Of a DNA stretch of 64,000 nucleotides, positions 33,724-44,049 are shown piece by piece. The position numbers and the translations under genes are program-made. The notes under the pieces are model-generated. The model was given only the letters and a program-made list of their open reading frames with translations. It ran no database searches and had not been told where the DNA came from. Within the stretch, counting starts at the first letter, position 1, and each line of letters begins with the position of its first letter. Source of the stretch: Sporomusaceae bacterium (GTDB taxonomy: Bacteria > Bacillota > Negativicutes > Sporomusales > UBA7701); NCBI GenBank assembly GCA_031460455.1, contig JAVKTQ010000006.1, forward strand, positions 1-64,000, read 5' to 3'.

Positions 33724-34074
33724 TTAGCCCGGAGGCCAAGTCATGAACCGCCCGCCGAGAATATGCCAATGGATGTGATAAACCGTCTGGCCGCCGTTAT
33801 CCTTAGTGTTGACCACCGTCCGGAAGCCTTCCTCCGCCAGGCCGAGCTGGGCGGCGATCTTGGGAATGACCGTCATGATGTGCCCCAGAAGGGGTATATC
33901 GCCCTCACAGGCCTCGCAGAGGTGCGGGATATGGCGTTTGGGCACCACGAGGACGTGGACGGGAGCCGCCGGCTTGATATCGGGAAAGGCGACGACATGC
34001 TCATCCTCATATATTATCTTCACGGGAATTTCTTTGGCCGCGATCTTGCAAAAAATACAGTCTTGCTGCTGCAC
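33724..34074 (-). CDS. HIT family nucleotide-binding protein (HinT-like)
   Basis: The 116-residue histidine-triad protein has the N-terminal CIFCKIAAKEIP, the VVPKRHI motif and the triad HIHWHILGG (about 99-107). HinT members hydrolyse nucleoside phosphoramidates. The start is GTG 34074 behind GGAGAGGAAGA. It lies about 110 bp beyond the mtaB stop and just before the rpsU promoter. Confidence 0.94.
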   Translation of the reverse strand: MQQQDCIFCKIAAKEIPVKIIYEDEHVVAFPDIKPAAPVHVLVVPKRHIPHLCEACEGDIPLLGHIMTVIPKIAAQLGLAEEGFRTVVNTKDNGGQTVYHIHWHILGGRFMTWPPG

Positions 34075-34185
34075 TGACGCTCTTCCTCTCCGCCGCGCTT
34101 CACCGCTTAGTAGTATACGCGTTTTCAGGAAAATATTCTGCCTTTTTCTATGATATCCTGCCGCGTAAGGCAGGGCAGGGAAAAT

Positions 34186-35484
34186 TTAGCCAACGATCTC
34201 GCCCCACAAACCGTCCTTGTGAAGGCGCACGAGCCTGACAGGGCGGATCTCGCGCGCCAGACTCCGGGCGCCGTCCGTATACACGCGCATATAGTTGCCG
34301 GTCAGCCCCTCGACACCCCCGTCGGCCGCCGGCTCGAACAGCACCTTCAGTTCACGGCCGACGAAACGCGCGTGAAAAGCGGCCGCCTGCCGGTCGGCTA
34401 AATCCTGCAGCGCCGCAGCCCGGCGCTTCTTCTCCGCCTCGCTCACCTGGCCGGGGAATTCTGCCGCCGGCGTTCCCTGGCGGCGCGAATAGGGAAAGAC
34501 GTGGATGCGGGCAAAATCCATCCCCGCCGCAAATGCGAGAGTATTCGCGAACTGTTCGTCCGTCTCGCCGGGAAAACCGACGATGATATCCGTCGTTATC
34601 GCGATATCCGGTACGCGTTCCTGGATGCCGCGGACGAGGTCGCGGTATTCGGCCGTGGCGTAGTGGCGGTTCATCGCCGCCAGCACGGCGTCGTCGCCCG
34701 CCTGGAGGGGCAGGTGCAGGTGGGGGCAAAATCGCTCGTCCCTCAGCATGACTGCGATCAGCGCGTCCGATACCTCGATCGACTCCAGCGACCCCAGGCG
34801 GAGCCTGGCCACACCCGGCACGGCCAGCACCGTCCTCACCGCGTCGGTAAGCGTTGCCGCGCCGCCCGCATCCTGGCCGTATGCGCCCAGATGGATGCCT
34901 GTCAGGACGATCTCCCGGAAACCGGCGGCGACAAACTTCGCCGCTTCCCGCTCGATGCTGGCGAGGGAACGGGACCGCAGCGGGCCGCGGGCGTACGGAA
35001 TTATACAGTAGGTACAGAAATTGGCGCAGCCCTCCTGAATCTTCAGAAAGGCGCGGGTGCGGCCGGGGGCGGCGAACAGCGGGATATCCTCGAACTCGTC
35101 CGCGGCCATAATATCGCCGACCGCCCTTATCTGCCGGTGGCTGTCGGCCGCCTCCTCGGTCAGATCGACGATCCGCTGGCGGTCCTGGGTGCCGACGATG
35201 ACGTCGACACCGGGGATAGCCTCGACCTCGCCGGGCGACACCTGGGCGTAGCAGCCGGTGACCACCACGGTGGCGCCGGGGCTCGTGCGGGTCGCGCGGC
35301 GGATGAGCTGGCGCGACTTGCGCTCACCCAGATGAGTGACCGAGCAGGTATTGACCACATAGACATCGGCGGGCCGGTCAAAGGCCACGACCTCATAACC
35401 CCGCGCCTTGAACAGCCCTTCCATCGTTTCCGTCTCGAACTGATTCACTTTACAGCCTAAAGTAGTAAACGCTACTTTCCGCAC
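34186..35484 (-). CDS. mtaB: tRNA t6A37 methylthiotransferase MtaB
   Basis: MtaB adds a methylthio group to t6A37 of tRNAs reading ANN codons. The protein (432 aa) has the N-terminal UPF0004 cluster cysteines in TLGCKVNQ, NTCSVTH and TGCYAQ, the radical-SAM cluster CANFCTYCIIPYARG (about 145-159), and a C-terminal TRAM domain. GTG 35484 is preferred, after GGGGG; a TTG at 35499 is possible. A palindromic repeat separates it from the upstream rsmE. Confidence 0.95.
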   Translation of the reverse strand: MRKVAFTTLGCKVNQFETETMEGLFKARGYEVVAFDRPADVYVVNTCSVTHLGERKSRQLIRRATRTSPGATVVVTGCYAQVSPGEVEAIPGVDVIVGTQDRQRIVDLTEEAADSHRQIRAVGDIMAADEFEDIPLFAAPGRTRAFLKIQEGCANFCTYCIIPYARGPLRSRSLASIEREAAKFVAAGFREIVLTGIHLGAYGQDAGGAATLTDAVRTVLAVPGVARLRLGSLESIEVSDALIAVMLRDERFCPHLHLPLQAGDDAVLAAMNRHYATAEYRDLVRGIQERVPDIAITTDIIVGFPGETDEQFANTLAFAAGMDFARIHVFPYSRRQGTPAAEFPGQVSEAEKKRRAAALQDLADRQAAAFHARFVGRELKVLFEPAADGGVEGLTGNYMRVYTDGARSLAREIRPVRLVRLHKDGLWGEIVG

Positions 35485-35518
35485 TCGCGTGACCCCCAAC
35501 TTACCCTATTGGCAACCG

Positions 35519-35637
35519 GCCGTTCAGAAGTGCCCAGATGCAAGGCGGCTTCGTCTGGCGAGCAGCGACGCGTACTCGGTCGTACGCTAGCAATCGCCAG
35601 GCGAAACAACGCCGCAGATGGGCGCTTATCAACGGCC
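35519..35637 (-). repeat. Intercistronic palindromic repeat (copy 8)
   Basis: Reverse-oriented copy: GGCCGTTCAGAAGTGCCCAGATGC at one end and GGGCGCTTATCAACGGCC at the other; stem pair AAGTGCCC/GGGCGCTT. The inner part has TACGCTAGCAATCG and GCGTACTCGGTCGTACGC. It is the uninterrupted counterpart of copy 5 and lies 6 bp past the rsmE stop. Confidence 0.85.
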
Positions 35638-35642
35638 GGCCC

Positions 35643-36386
35643 TTACCTGCCTGACGACCCCAGATCGCCCTTCTCATACATCACAATCGCCAACGCCGCC
35701 AGCGCCGCCGTCTCGGTGCGCAGGATGCGCGGGCCGAGAGTGGCGACCCGTGCACCGCGCGCGCGGCACAGCTCGACCTCCGCCGGGCTGAAGCCGCCCT
35801 CCGGGCCGATCAGCAGCAGATACGACGAAGCCCCGCTGCCGGCCAGTATCTCCCGCAGCGGCTCGCCGCCCTGCCCCTCGTACAGCATTATTATCTCCGT
35901 CGCCGCCCCGGCCTCGGCCAGCGCCGCCGCCGGCGCCCGCACCGGGGCCACGGCGGGCACGGCGTCCCGGCCGCACTGCTTGGCGGCCTCGGCGGCGATC
36001 TTCTGCCACCTCTCCCGGCGGCTGCCCTGCTTGGCCGCGTCGTAGCGCACCGTGCAGTTCTCGCACGCCAGCGGCCAGATAGCCGCCGCGCCGAGCTCCA
36101 CCGCCTTCTGGACTATATACTCGAACTTGTCCCCTTTCGGCAGCCCCTGAGCCAGCGTAACGGCCACCGGCGGCTCATGATCGGCCGCCAGCGCCTCGCG
36201 CACAGCCGCATAGACAGCGGTCGCCTCCACGGCGGTAATCTCCGCCCTGGCGGCGCGGCCGGTCTCGTCCACCACGATTATCTCCGCCCCCGGCCCCAGG
36301 CGCAGCACCTTGCCGATATGGCGGGCGTCCGGGCCGGTGATCGCCACGCTGTCCGTCAGCTCGCCGGGTATGAAAAAGCGGCGCAC
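35643..36386 (-). CDS. rsmE: 16S rRNA (uracil(1498)-N3)-methyltransferase RsmE
   Basis: RsmE methylates U1498 in 16S rRNA. The 247-residue protein has an N-terminal PUA-like domain (RRFFIPGEL, HIGKVLRLGPG) and the SPOUT knot with ALPKGDKFEYIVQKAVELG, LLIGPEGGFSPAEVELC and LGPRILRTETA. The start is GTG 36386, one base after the prmA stop (TGAGGTG), so the pair is coupled. Confidence 0.95.
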   Translation of the reverse strand: MRRFFIPGELTDSVAITGPDARHIGKVLRLGPGAEIIVVDETGRAARAEITAVEATAVYAAVREALAADHEPPVAVTLAQGLPKGDKFEYIVQKAVELGAAAIWPLACENCTVRYDAAKQGSRRERWQKIAAEAAKQCGRDAVPAVAPVRAPAAALAEAGAATEIIMLYEGQGGEPLREILAGSGASSYLLLIGPEGGFSPAEVELCRARGARVATLGPRILRTETAALAALAIVMYEKGDLGSSGR

Positions 36387-36387
36387 C

Positions 36388-37326
36388 TCACTCGCCCCCC
36401 TTGCGGGCCAGGATGCTCGCCCACCCGCCTTCCTCCAGCACCTTCTCAACCTCCAGGCCGGCGGTGAGGATGGCGTCGGTCACGTCGCCCAGCCGGTCGG
36501 CGATAACGCCGCCGGCCAGGAACAGCCCGCCATCCTTAAGTCGCGCCGGCACCGAAGGCGCCATACGGATGATAACGTCGGCGATAATGTTGGCGATAAT
36601 GAGGTCGGCCCGGCCGGACAGGCCGGTCAGCAGGTCGCCCTCGGCCACCGTCACCGTAGCGCCCGCGCCGTTCGCAGCGACATTCTCGCCGGCGATCCTG
36701 ACCGCCAGCGGGTCGTTGTCCACCGCCCGCACCTCACCCGCGCCCAGCTTGGCCGCAGCCACCGCCAGGATGCCGGAGCCGGTGCCGACGTCGAACACGG
36801 TGTCGCCCGGCTTCATCGCCTCCTCCAGCAGTCCCAGGCACATCGCCGTCGTGTGATGCGTGCCGGTGCCGAACGCCATCCCTGGGTCGAGCTCGACAAC
36901 GACATCGCCGGCCGCGGCGGGGTACTCCTGCCAGGACGGCTTAACCACCAGGCGCTCGCCCACCCTGATGGGGTGGTAATACGTCTTCCAGGCGTTGGCC
37001 CAGTCCTCCTCGCGCACCTCGCGCAGGCGGATGAGGCCGCTGCCCTTGTCGATATCGTGCCTGGCCAGATCGTTAACCTGCTGCTCAAACAGCCGCAGCT
37101 TGTCGTCCAGCTGGTCGTCCACCGGCAGATACGCCTTGACGGTCACGACACTGTCGTCCTCCGCCTCCGGTATATCGCAGTAGTCCCAGGTACCCGACCG
37201 CTTGTAAGAATTGACGAGCTCCGGGTCCTCGATGACCACGCCGCTGGCCCCCAGCCCGTGAAAAATATCGGCCACCGCTTCGGTGGCCTCATGGGTGGTC
37301 TGGATGCTGATCTCGGCCCACTTCAT
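36388..37326 (-). CDS. prmA: Ribosomal protein L11 methyltransferase PrmA
   Basis: PrmA trimethylates lysines of L11. The 312-residue enzyme has the N-terminal substrate-recognition domain (MKWAEISIQTTHEATEAVADIF), a linker with WKTYYHPIRVG, and the SAM domain with FDVGTGSGILAVAAAKLGA and VANIIADVI (NPP-like active motif here reads IIANIIADV). GCGAGG lies before the ATG. It is in the dnaJ-prmA-rsmE order conserved in Firmicutes. Confidence 0.96.
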   Translation of the reverse strand: MKWAEISIQTTHEATEAVADIFHGLGASGVVIEDPELVNSYKRSGTWDYCDIPEAEDDSVVTVKAYLPVDDQLDDKLRLFEQQVNDLARHDIDKGSGLIRLREVREEDWANAWKTYYHPIRVGERLVVKPSWQEYPAAAGDVVVELDPGMAFGTGTHHTTAMCLGLLEEAMKPGDTVFDVGTGSGILAVAAAKLGAGEVRAVDNDPLAVRIAGENVAANGAGATVTVAEGDLLTGLSGRADLIIANIIADVIIRMAPSVPARLKDGGLFLAGGVIADRLGDVTDAILTAGLEVEKVLEEGGWASILARKGGE

Positions 37327-37351
37327 GCACGCCTCGCCCCTCTCGCTAAAG

Positions 37352-38500
37352 TTACACCCCGAACGCGTCTTTCACCTTTTTGAAGAAACCCTTCTCCTCC
37401 GGGTTTACGTCTTCGCCGCCAAGCCGGGCGAACTCGGTCAGGAGCTCGCGCTGGCGGTCGGTGAGCTTCTTGGGGGTGACCACCTTGACGCGGATATGCT
37501 GGTCGCCGCGGCCGTGGCCTCTGAGGTGGGGGATGCCTTTATCCTTCAGACGGAGGGTCGTACCCGACTGGGTGCCCTCCGGGATGCGCACTTTCACCTG
37601 TCCGTCGAGGGTGGGCACCTCGATCTCATCGCCAAGGGAAGCCTGCACGATGCTGATCGGCACCTCGCAGATAACGTCGTCGTTCTCGCGCGTAAACAGC
37701 TTGTGCTGTTTCACGAAAATATAAACATACAGATCGCCGGGCGGGCCGCCGCGCTCCCCGGCCTCGCCCTCGTGGGCGACGCGCAGGCGCGAGCCGGTGT
37801 CCACCCCGGCCGGAATCTTGATCTTGATGCGTCGGCGGTTCCTGACCTTGCCGCGGCCGTTGCACTCGGTGCAGGGGGTGCGGACAAACTTGCCCTCGCC
37901 TCGGCAGCGTTCGCACGTCTTGACGTTGACCATGCGGCCGAAAGGAGTGTTCTGCACCACCTGGGTCTGGCCGGTACCGCGGCAGTTGGGGCACGTTTCG
38001 GGATGAGTCCCGGCGGCGGCGCCGGTGCCGCGGCACGTCGGGCATTCCTCCGTCCTGGGCACCTGGATCTCGGTCTCCAGCCCAAAAGCCGCCTGCTCGA
38101 AGTTTATCTCCATGTCGTAGCGCAGGTCGGCGCCCCGCTCCGGTCCGGCGGGACGCCCGCCGCCGAAGCCCGACTGGCCGAAGAACATGTCGAAGATATC
38201 CCCGAAGCCGCCCGCCCCGCCGCCGAAGCCGCCGGCTCCGCCGAACCCGCCCGGGCCGCCGCCCGACGCGGCGTCGAAAGCGGCGTGGCCGAACTGGTCG
38301 TACTGGCGGCGCTTTTCCACGTCCGACAGCACCTCATAGGCCTCGTTGATCTCCTTGAACTTCGCCTCCGCCGTCTTGGGGTCGTCGCGGTTGACGTCAG
38401 GATGGTACTGGCGGGCCAGCTTGCGAAATGCTTTTTTTATCTCGTCGTCCGAAGCCGACTTGGATACCCCAAGCGCCTCGTAGTAATCTTTTTTGCTCAC
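37352..38500 (-). CDS. dnaJ: Co-chaperone DnaJ
   Basis: DnaJ delivers clients to DnaK and stimulates its ATPase. The 382-residue protein has the J domain with HPD ([10 protein letters not shown]), a Gly/Phe-rich linker ([16 protein letters not shown]), the zinc domain with four CxxCxGxG-type repeats ([32 protein letters not shown]), and C-terminal substrate domains. GTG 38500 gives the canonical MSKKDYYE start. An unusual palindromic repeat lies between dnaK and dnaJ. Confidence 0.96.
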   Translation of the reverse strand: MSKKDYYEALGVSKSASDDEIKKAFRKLARQYHPDVNRDDPKTAEAKFKEINEAYEVLSDVEKRRQYDQFGHAAFDAASGGGPGGFGGAGGFGGGAGGFGDIFDMFFGQSGFGGGRPAGPERGADLRYDMEINFEQAAFGLETEIQVPRTEECPTCRGTGAAAGTHPETCPNCRGTGQTQVVQNTPFGRMVNVKTCERCRGEGKFVRTPCTECNGRGKVRNRRRIKIKIPAGVDTGSRLRVAHEGEAGERGGPPGDLYVYIFVKQHKLFTRENDDVICEVPISIVQASLGDEIEVPTLDGQVKVRIPEGTQSGTTLRLKDKGIPHLRGHGRGDQHIRVKVVTPKKLTDRQRELLTEFARLGGEDVNPEEKGFFKKVKDAFGV

Positions 38501-38518
38501 TCCACACCATCCCATAAT

Positions 38519-38640
38519 CCGGTTGGGGATAAACGTCGCAGCGCGGCGTTATCGGCCGTTCGGAATCCTCAACGTACTAACTGTACGCCTCCGGTTCCGG
38601 CCGGCCTGCTGCCTTGCGCTGCTCGTTTCTCCCCAACCGG
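38519..38640 (+). repeat. Variant palindromic element between dnaK and dnaJ (copy 9)
   Basis: CCGGTTGGGGATAAACG...GCAGCG pairs with CGCTGC...CGTTTCTCCCCAACCGG. It shares the GATAA/TTCT asymmetry and the CGTAC-N-GTACG inner hairpin of the family, but the flanking stem is entirely different. It is the most diverged member and its family assignment is inferred from this architecture. Confidence 0.65.
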
Positions 38641-38663
38641 CGCAAATATAATATAGGCTCGGT

Positions 38664-40508
<1,845 letters not shown>

Positions 40509-40542
40509 GCTTTTCTTCCTCCTTAGAAAATCTATAATAAAA

Positions 40543-41118
40543 TTAGCTGTTGCTTACTACTTTTACCATACTTGGCCTTAAAACTTTCCCGCCCATCTCG
40601 TAACCCTTCTGCAGCTCCTCGACTATCAGGCCGTCGGCCTGGCAGGCGTCCTCCACCCGCATCACCGCCTCGTGGAAGGCCGGGTCGAACGTGTTGCCGA
40701 CCGCGGCGATCGGCTTCACGCCGAGCCGCTCCATGCTGCCGCCCAGCTGGCGGTAGACCATCTCCACCCCGGTGCGGATCTGGGCGGCATCCTGCCCGGA
40801 GGCGGCCAGAGCCCGCTCGAAATTGTCGAGGACAGGCAGCAGCTCCTTGAGCACGCCGTACGCGACCACCTGGGACAGTTCCTCTTTTTCCTGGCGGCTG
40901 CGGCGGCGGAAGTTGTCAAAGTCGGCCTGCAGTCTCAGCAGGCGGTTATTCAGTTCATCCAGTTCGCGATTCTTGCCATCGAGCGACTCCATCATTTCCT
41001 TCATTTCGGCGCCGTCGAAGCACACCTGCCCTCCGGCGGCGCCCTCCGGCGCGTCCGGCGCGGGCGTCGCCGCGCCTTGCTGCTGATCGGCCTTATTTCG
41101 TTCCTCCATATAAACCAT
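40543..41118 (-). CDS. grpE: Nucleotide exchange factor GrpE
   Basis: GrpE releases ADP from DnaK. The 191-residue protein has a disordered N terminus, a long coiled coil (about 45-85, [19 protein letters not shown]) and the C-terminal beta domain with the signature [14 protein letters not shown] and [21 protein letters not shown] 41118 follows GAGGTGAT; a second ATG three codons on is possible. It lies between the chaperonin gene and dnaK. Confidence 0.95.
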   Translation of the reverse strand: MVYMEERNKADQQQGAATPAPDAPEGAAGGQVCFDGAEMKEMMESLDGKNRELDELNNRLLRLQADFDNFRRRSRQEKEELSQVVAYGVLKELLPVLDNFERALAASGQDAAQIRTGVEMVYRQLGGSMERLGVKPIAAVGNTFDPAFHEAVMRVEDACQADGLIVEELQKGYEMGGKVLRPSMVKVVSNS

Positions 41119-41166
41119 ATCACCTCGCGCATATTCAATCGGCCCACGCCGGAATGCAGGGGCCGG

Positions 41167-42750
41167 CTAAAAATCCGGCATGCCCGCGTCGCCCGCTGCC
41201 TGCTTGGCGGCGTTGGCCCCTTCTTCTTTCTTCTTGATGATCGTATCGATGCGGAGAATCGCCACAGCCACCTCGCCGGCCGCCTTGATGGCGTGCAGCT
41301 TGACCGGCACCGGATCGACCACGCCGCGCGCCAGCATATCGGCGATCTCGCCGCTGTCGCAGTCCACGGCGAGCGAATCCGAGCCCTGCGCCGCCTGGGC
41401 CGCCATGACCTCCTCCACCTTCTCCAGGGGGTTGAAGCCGGCGTTCTCCACGATCTGCGAAAGGGGACGCCTGAGTGCGCTTGCCACGCAGTCCACGCCG
41501 TAGGCGGCCATCCCCTTGATATTCTCCCGCGCCTTCTCGACCTGGCGGGCCACGGCGACCTCCACCGCGCCGCCGCCCGGCACGCAGCCGCCCTTGACCG
41601 CGGCCTGCAGACTCGAAGCGGCGTCCTTGGCGATGCGCTCCCGCTCGCCGACCACCTCTTCCGTCGCCGCGCCAACCAGAATGGTGGCCATCGGCTTGCC
41701 TCTGCCGCCGAGAATGCGGATATTTTCCAATTTTTCGTCCTCGTAGACCTTGTCGGCGAAGCCCAGATACTTCTCGATCTCGGCCGGGTCCTTCTTCAGC
41801 CCGGTGCGCTTGATGGCGCGGGCGCCGCAGTGTTCGGCCACCCGCCGCATATCCTTGGCCGACACCCGCTGCACCACCATGATACCGGCGTCGCTGAGGA
41901 TCTCCTCCGCCGAATCGTGGACGCCGCGGTCGACCAGCACCGCCTTCACGCCCATGGCCGTCAACTTGCGGACATTGCCTTTAAACTCCTCCTGGAGCTC
42001 TATGTAGCGCTTGAAACCCGCCTCGGTGCCGAGCGCGCCGTCCTCGATCTCCTCCGGCTCCAGCGCGTCGTCCACCAGCAGCATCCTTGCGTCCTCGACC
42101 GCCTGCGGCATATCCTTGGTCATCCGCTCCTTATCGACGATCACGCCCATAAAAACTTCATTCTCGGCGCCTTCCTCGGCGGTCACGATATCCGACAGCT
42201 TGAAGTTGGCCTCTTTCAGCTTCTCCAGACCGATAAGCCGGGCGGCGGCAACCACAAGATCGGCGATATCGCGGTGTTCGCGGCCGGCGATAACGGCGAT
42301 ATTCGTAAGCACCGGGTCGTCGACCGCGCTCACCTGGCGGGCGCGGTCCCTCACGGCGTCCAGGGCGACGGCGATGCCGTGCTTGACGCCTTCGATAACC
42401 CTCGCCACAGGCACCCCGCGGATGACCTGGTTGACCCCCTCCGACACCAGCCCGCCGGCCATTATCGTTGCCGTCGTCGTGCCATCGCCCACCTCGGCCT
42501 GCTGAGCCTTGGCTATATTTATCAGCATCTTCGCGGCGGGATGGTTGACATCCATCTTATCGAGGATAGTCACGCCGTCGTTGGTGATGATAACCTCGCC
42601 GAAGCGGTCCACCAGCATCGTATCCAAGCCCTTAGGGCCGATCGTGCCTTCCACCGAAGCCGTAATCGCCCGCACCGCGCTGGCGTTGGTTAGCAGGGCC
42701 GCCAGCCGTTCATCGACCTCGGCGCCGCTGCCCGCTTGTTTCAGATTCAT
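41167..42750 (-). CDS. Archaeal-type (group II/III) chaperonin
   Basis: The 527-residue protein resembles archaeal thermosomes, not GroEL. It has GPKG (38-41), TNDGVTIL (56-63), the nucleotide motif GDGTTT (88-93), the ERxxxDA active-site motif (371-377, Asp376) and PGGGA (391-395). The apical segment around 230-260 corresponds to the built-in lid of group II chaperonins, so no GroES is needed. Similar genes in the hsp70 operon of some Firmicutes such as Carboxydothermus were named group III chaperonins. GGGAGGAATCGT precedes the ATG. It lies between hrcA and grpE. Confidence 0.93.
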   Translation of the reverse strand: MNLKQAGSGAEVDERLAALLTNASAVRAITASVEGTIGPKGLDTMLVDRFGEVIITNDGVTILDKMDVNHPAAKMLINIAKAQQAEVGDGTTTATIMAGGLVSEGVNQVIRGVPVARVIEGVKHGIAVALDAVRDRARQVSAVDDPVLTNIAVIAGREHRDIADLVVAAARLIGLEKLKEANFKLSDIVTAEEGAENEVFMGVIVDKERMTKDMPQAVEDARMLLVDDALEPEEIEDGALGTEAGFKRYIELQEEFKGNVRKLTAMGVKAVLVDRGVHDSAEEILSDAGIMVVQRVSAKDMRRVAEHCGARAIKRTGLKKDPAEIEKYLGFADKVYEDEKLENIRILGGRGKPMATILVGAATEEVVGERERIAKDAASSLQAAVKGGCVPGGGAVEVAVARQVEKARENIKGMAAYGVDCVASALRRPLSQIVENAGFNPLEKVEEVMAAQAAQGSDSLAVDCDSGEIADMLARGVVDPVPVKLHAIKAAGEVAVAILRIDTIIKKKEEGANAAKQAAGDAGMPDF

Positions 42751-42854
42751 ACGATTCCTCCCGATATATACATATTCTTAGCTGTTGCCGCATTATGTAT
42801 GACAGCCGCCGCAAACCGGGCAGGCTCGGCCGAGACTGCCCGGTTTGCCCGCGG

Positions 42855-43886
42855 TCAGTAAACCTTGAACTTCTTCAGCGTCTCGCCGAGGTGGCGGTGC
42901 ATGAACTCCAGCACGGCCATTATCTTGCCATACTCCATGCGGGTCGGGCCGAGCACGGCCAGCGTGCCGATCTCCTGACCCTCGACGCGGTAAGTCGCCT
43001 GCACCATGCTGCAGTTCTGGATGCCGCTGTACTTGTTCTCCTGGCCGATCGTCACAACGACGCCTTCGCCGTCCTGCATGTGGAGAATATCGGACAGCAG
43101 CTTCTCCTCCTCCAGCATCGCGAGCAGATCGCGGATCTTCTCCACATCGCGGAACTCCGGCTGGTTCAAAAGCTGGGTCGTGCCGCCGAGGTAAACCTTC
43201 TCGGCCCGCTCCACCGCCAGCGCCTGACGCAGAATCGCCAGCGCCGTCTCGAACAGCGCCGGATTCGTGAGGATATCGTTCCTGATCTCCCTGAGCAGCG
43301 AATGCTTGATCTCGTCAAAGCTCAGGCCCGCCAGCCGCTCATTGATGCTGGCCGCGATCCGCTGGAGATCCTGAAAAGAAGTGCCGTCGGGGATGTCGAT
43401 GACCTTGTTTTCCACGAACCCCGCGTCGGTGACCACCACCACGATGGCCCGCCGCTCGTCGAGCGGCAGGAACTGCAGATATTTGAACAGCGACTTGGAA
43501 AACTGCGGAGCGGTAACCAGCGAAACGCTGCGGGTCATGCGGGAGATAATCTTGGCCGTCTCCTGAAAGACCTCCTCAATACTGCGAACCCGCGACTCAT
43601 ACCAGTTGGTGATCAGGCCGACATCATGCTCCGATATCTTCGGCGGCGCCAGCAGGCAGTCGACATAGAAACGGTAACCGCGCGGCGAAGGGATGCGGCC
43701 GGCCGAGGTATGGGGCTGTTCCAGGAAACCCAGCACCTCGAGATCGGACATCTCGTTGCGGATGGTCGCCGGGCTGAGGCCGAGCGAGTACTTGCGGGCA
43801 AGCGTCCGCGACCCGACCGGCTCGGCGGTGCTGACATAATCGTCCACGATTGTCTGGAGAATCTTGCGTTTGCGGTCGTCGAGCAT
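42855..43886 (-). CDS. hrcA: Heat-inducible transcription repressor HrcA
   Basis: HrcA binds CIRCE and represses heat-shock operons, its folding depending on chaperonin. The 343-residue protein has an N-terminal winged helix (LDDRKRKILQTIVDDYVSTAEPVGSRTLA ... SPATIRNEMSDLEVLGFLEQPHTSAGRIPS), a GAF-like core and a dimerisation part ending in ILEFMHRHLGETLKK. ATG 43886 follows GGGAGGG at seven bases. A CIRCE operator stands 50 bp upstream, so the gene is self-regulated. Confidence 0.97.
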   Translation of the reverse strand: MLDDRKRKILQTIVDDYVSTAEPVGSRTLARKYSLGLSPATIRNEMSDLEVLGFLEQPHTSAGRIPSPRGYRFYVDCLLAPPKISEHDVGLITNWYESRVRSIEEVFQETAKIISRMTRSVSLVTAPQFSKSLFKYLQFLPLDERRAIVVVVTDAGFVENKVIDIPDGTSFQDLQRIAASINERLAGLSFDEIKHSLLREIRNDILTNPALFETALAILRQALAVERAEKVYLGGTTQLLNQPEFRDVEKIRDLLAMLEEEKLLSDILHMQDGEGVVVTIGQENKYSGIQNCSMVQATYRVEGQEIGTLAVLGPTRMEYGKIMAVLEFMHRHLGETLKKFKVY

Positions 43887-43935
43887 CGGCCATCCCTCCC
43901 TTTTGCCCCGAAACAAAGACTCTTCACCGTCTTTG

Positions 43936-43962
43936 TTAGCACTCTTCTCAATAGAGTGCTAA
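43936..43962. promoter_or_regulatory. CIRCE operator
   Basis: Perfect inverted repeat TTAGCACTC-N9-GAGTGCTAA, the HrcA binding site, between the promoter and hrcA. It should control hrcA, the chaperonin, grpE, dnaK and dnaJ. Confidence 0.97.
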
Positions 43963-43973
43963 CACCTACTAAA

Positions 43974-44003
43974 AAAATACCATTTCCAGCCCGTCAATGT
44001 CAA
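43974..44003 (-). promoter_or_regulatory. Promoter of the hrcA-dnaK operon
   Basis: Minus-strand TTGACA (43998-44003), 18-bp spacer, TATTTT (43974-43979); the CIRCE site begins 11 bp downstream, covering the expected transcription start. Confidence 0.7.
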
Positions 44004-44049
44004 GATTATTAGCGCTGTTTCCCGCCTCATCACGGGAATTTTTCGCAGC

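Noticed and set aside
40672-42693. 673-codon plus-strand frame opposite grpE and the chaperonin
   Set aside because: Antisense to two clear genes, with no ribosome binding site; explained by codon bias.
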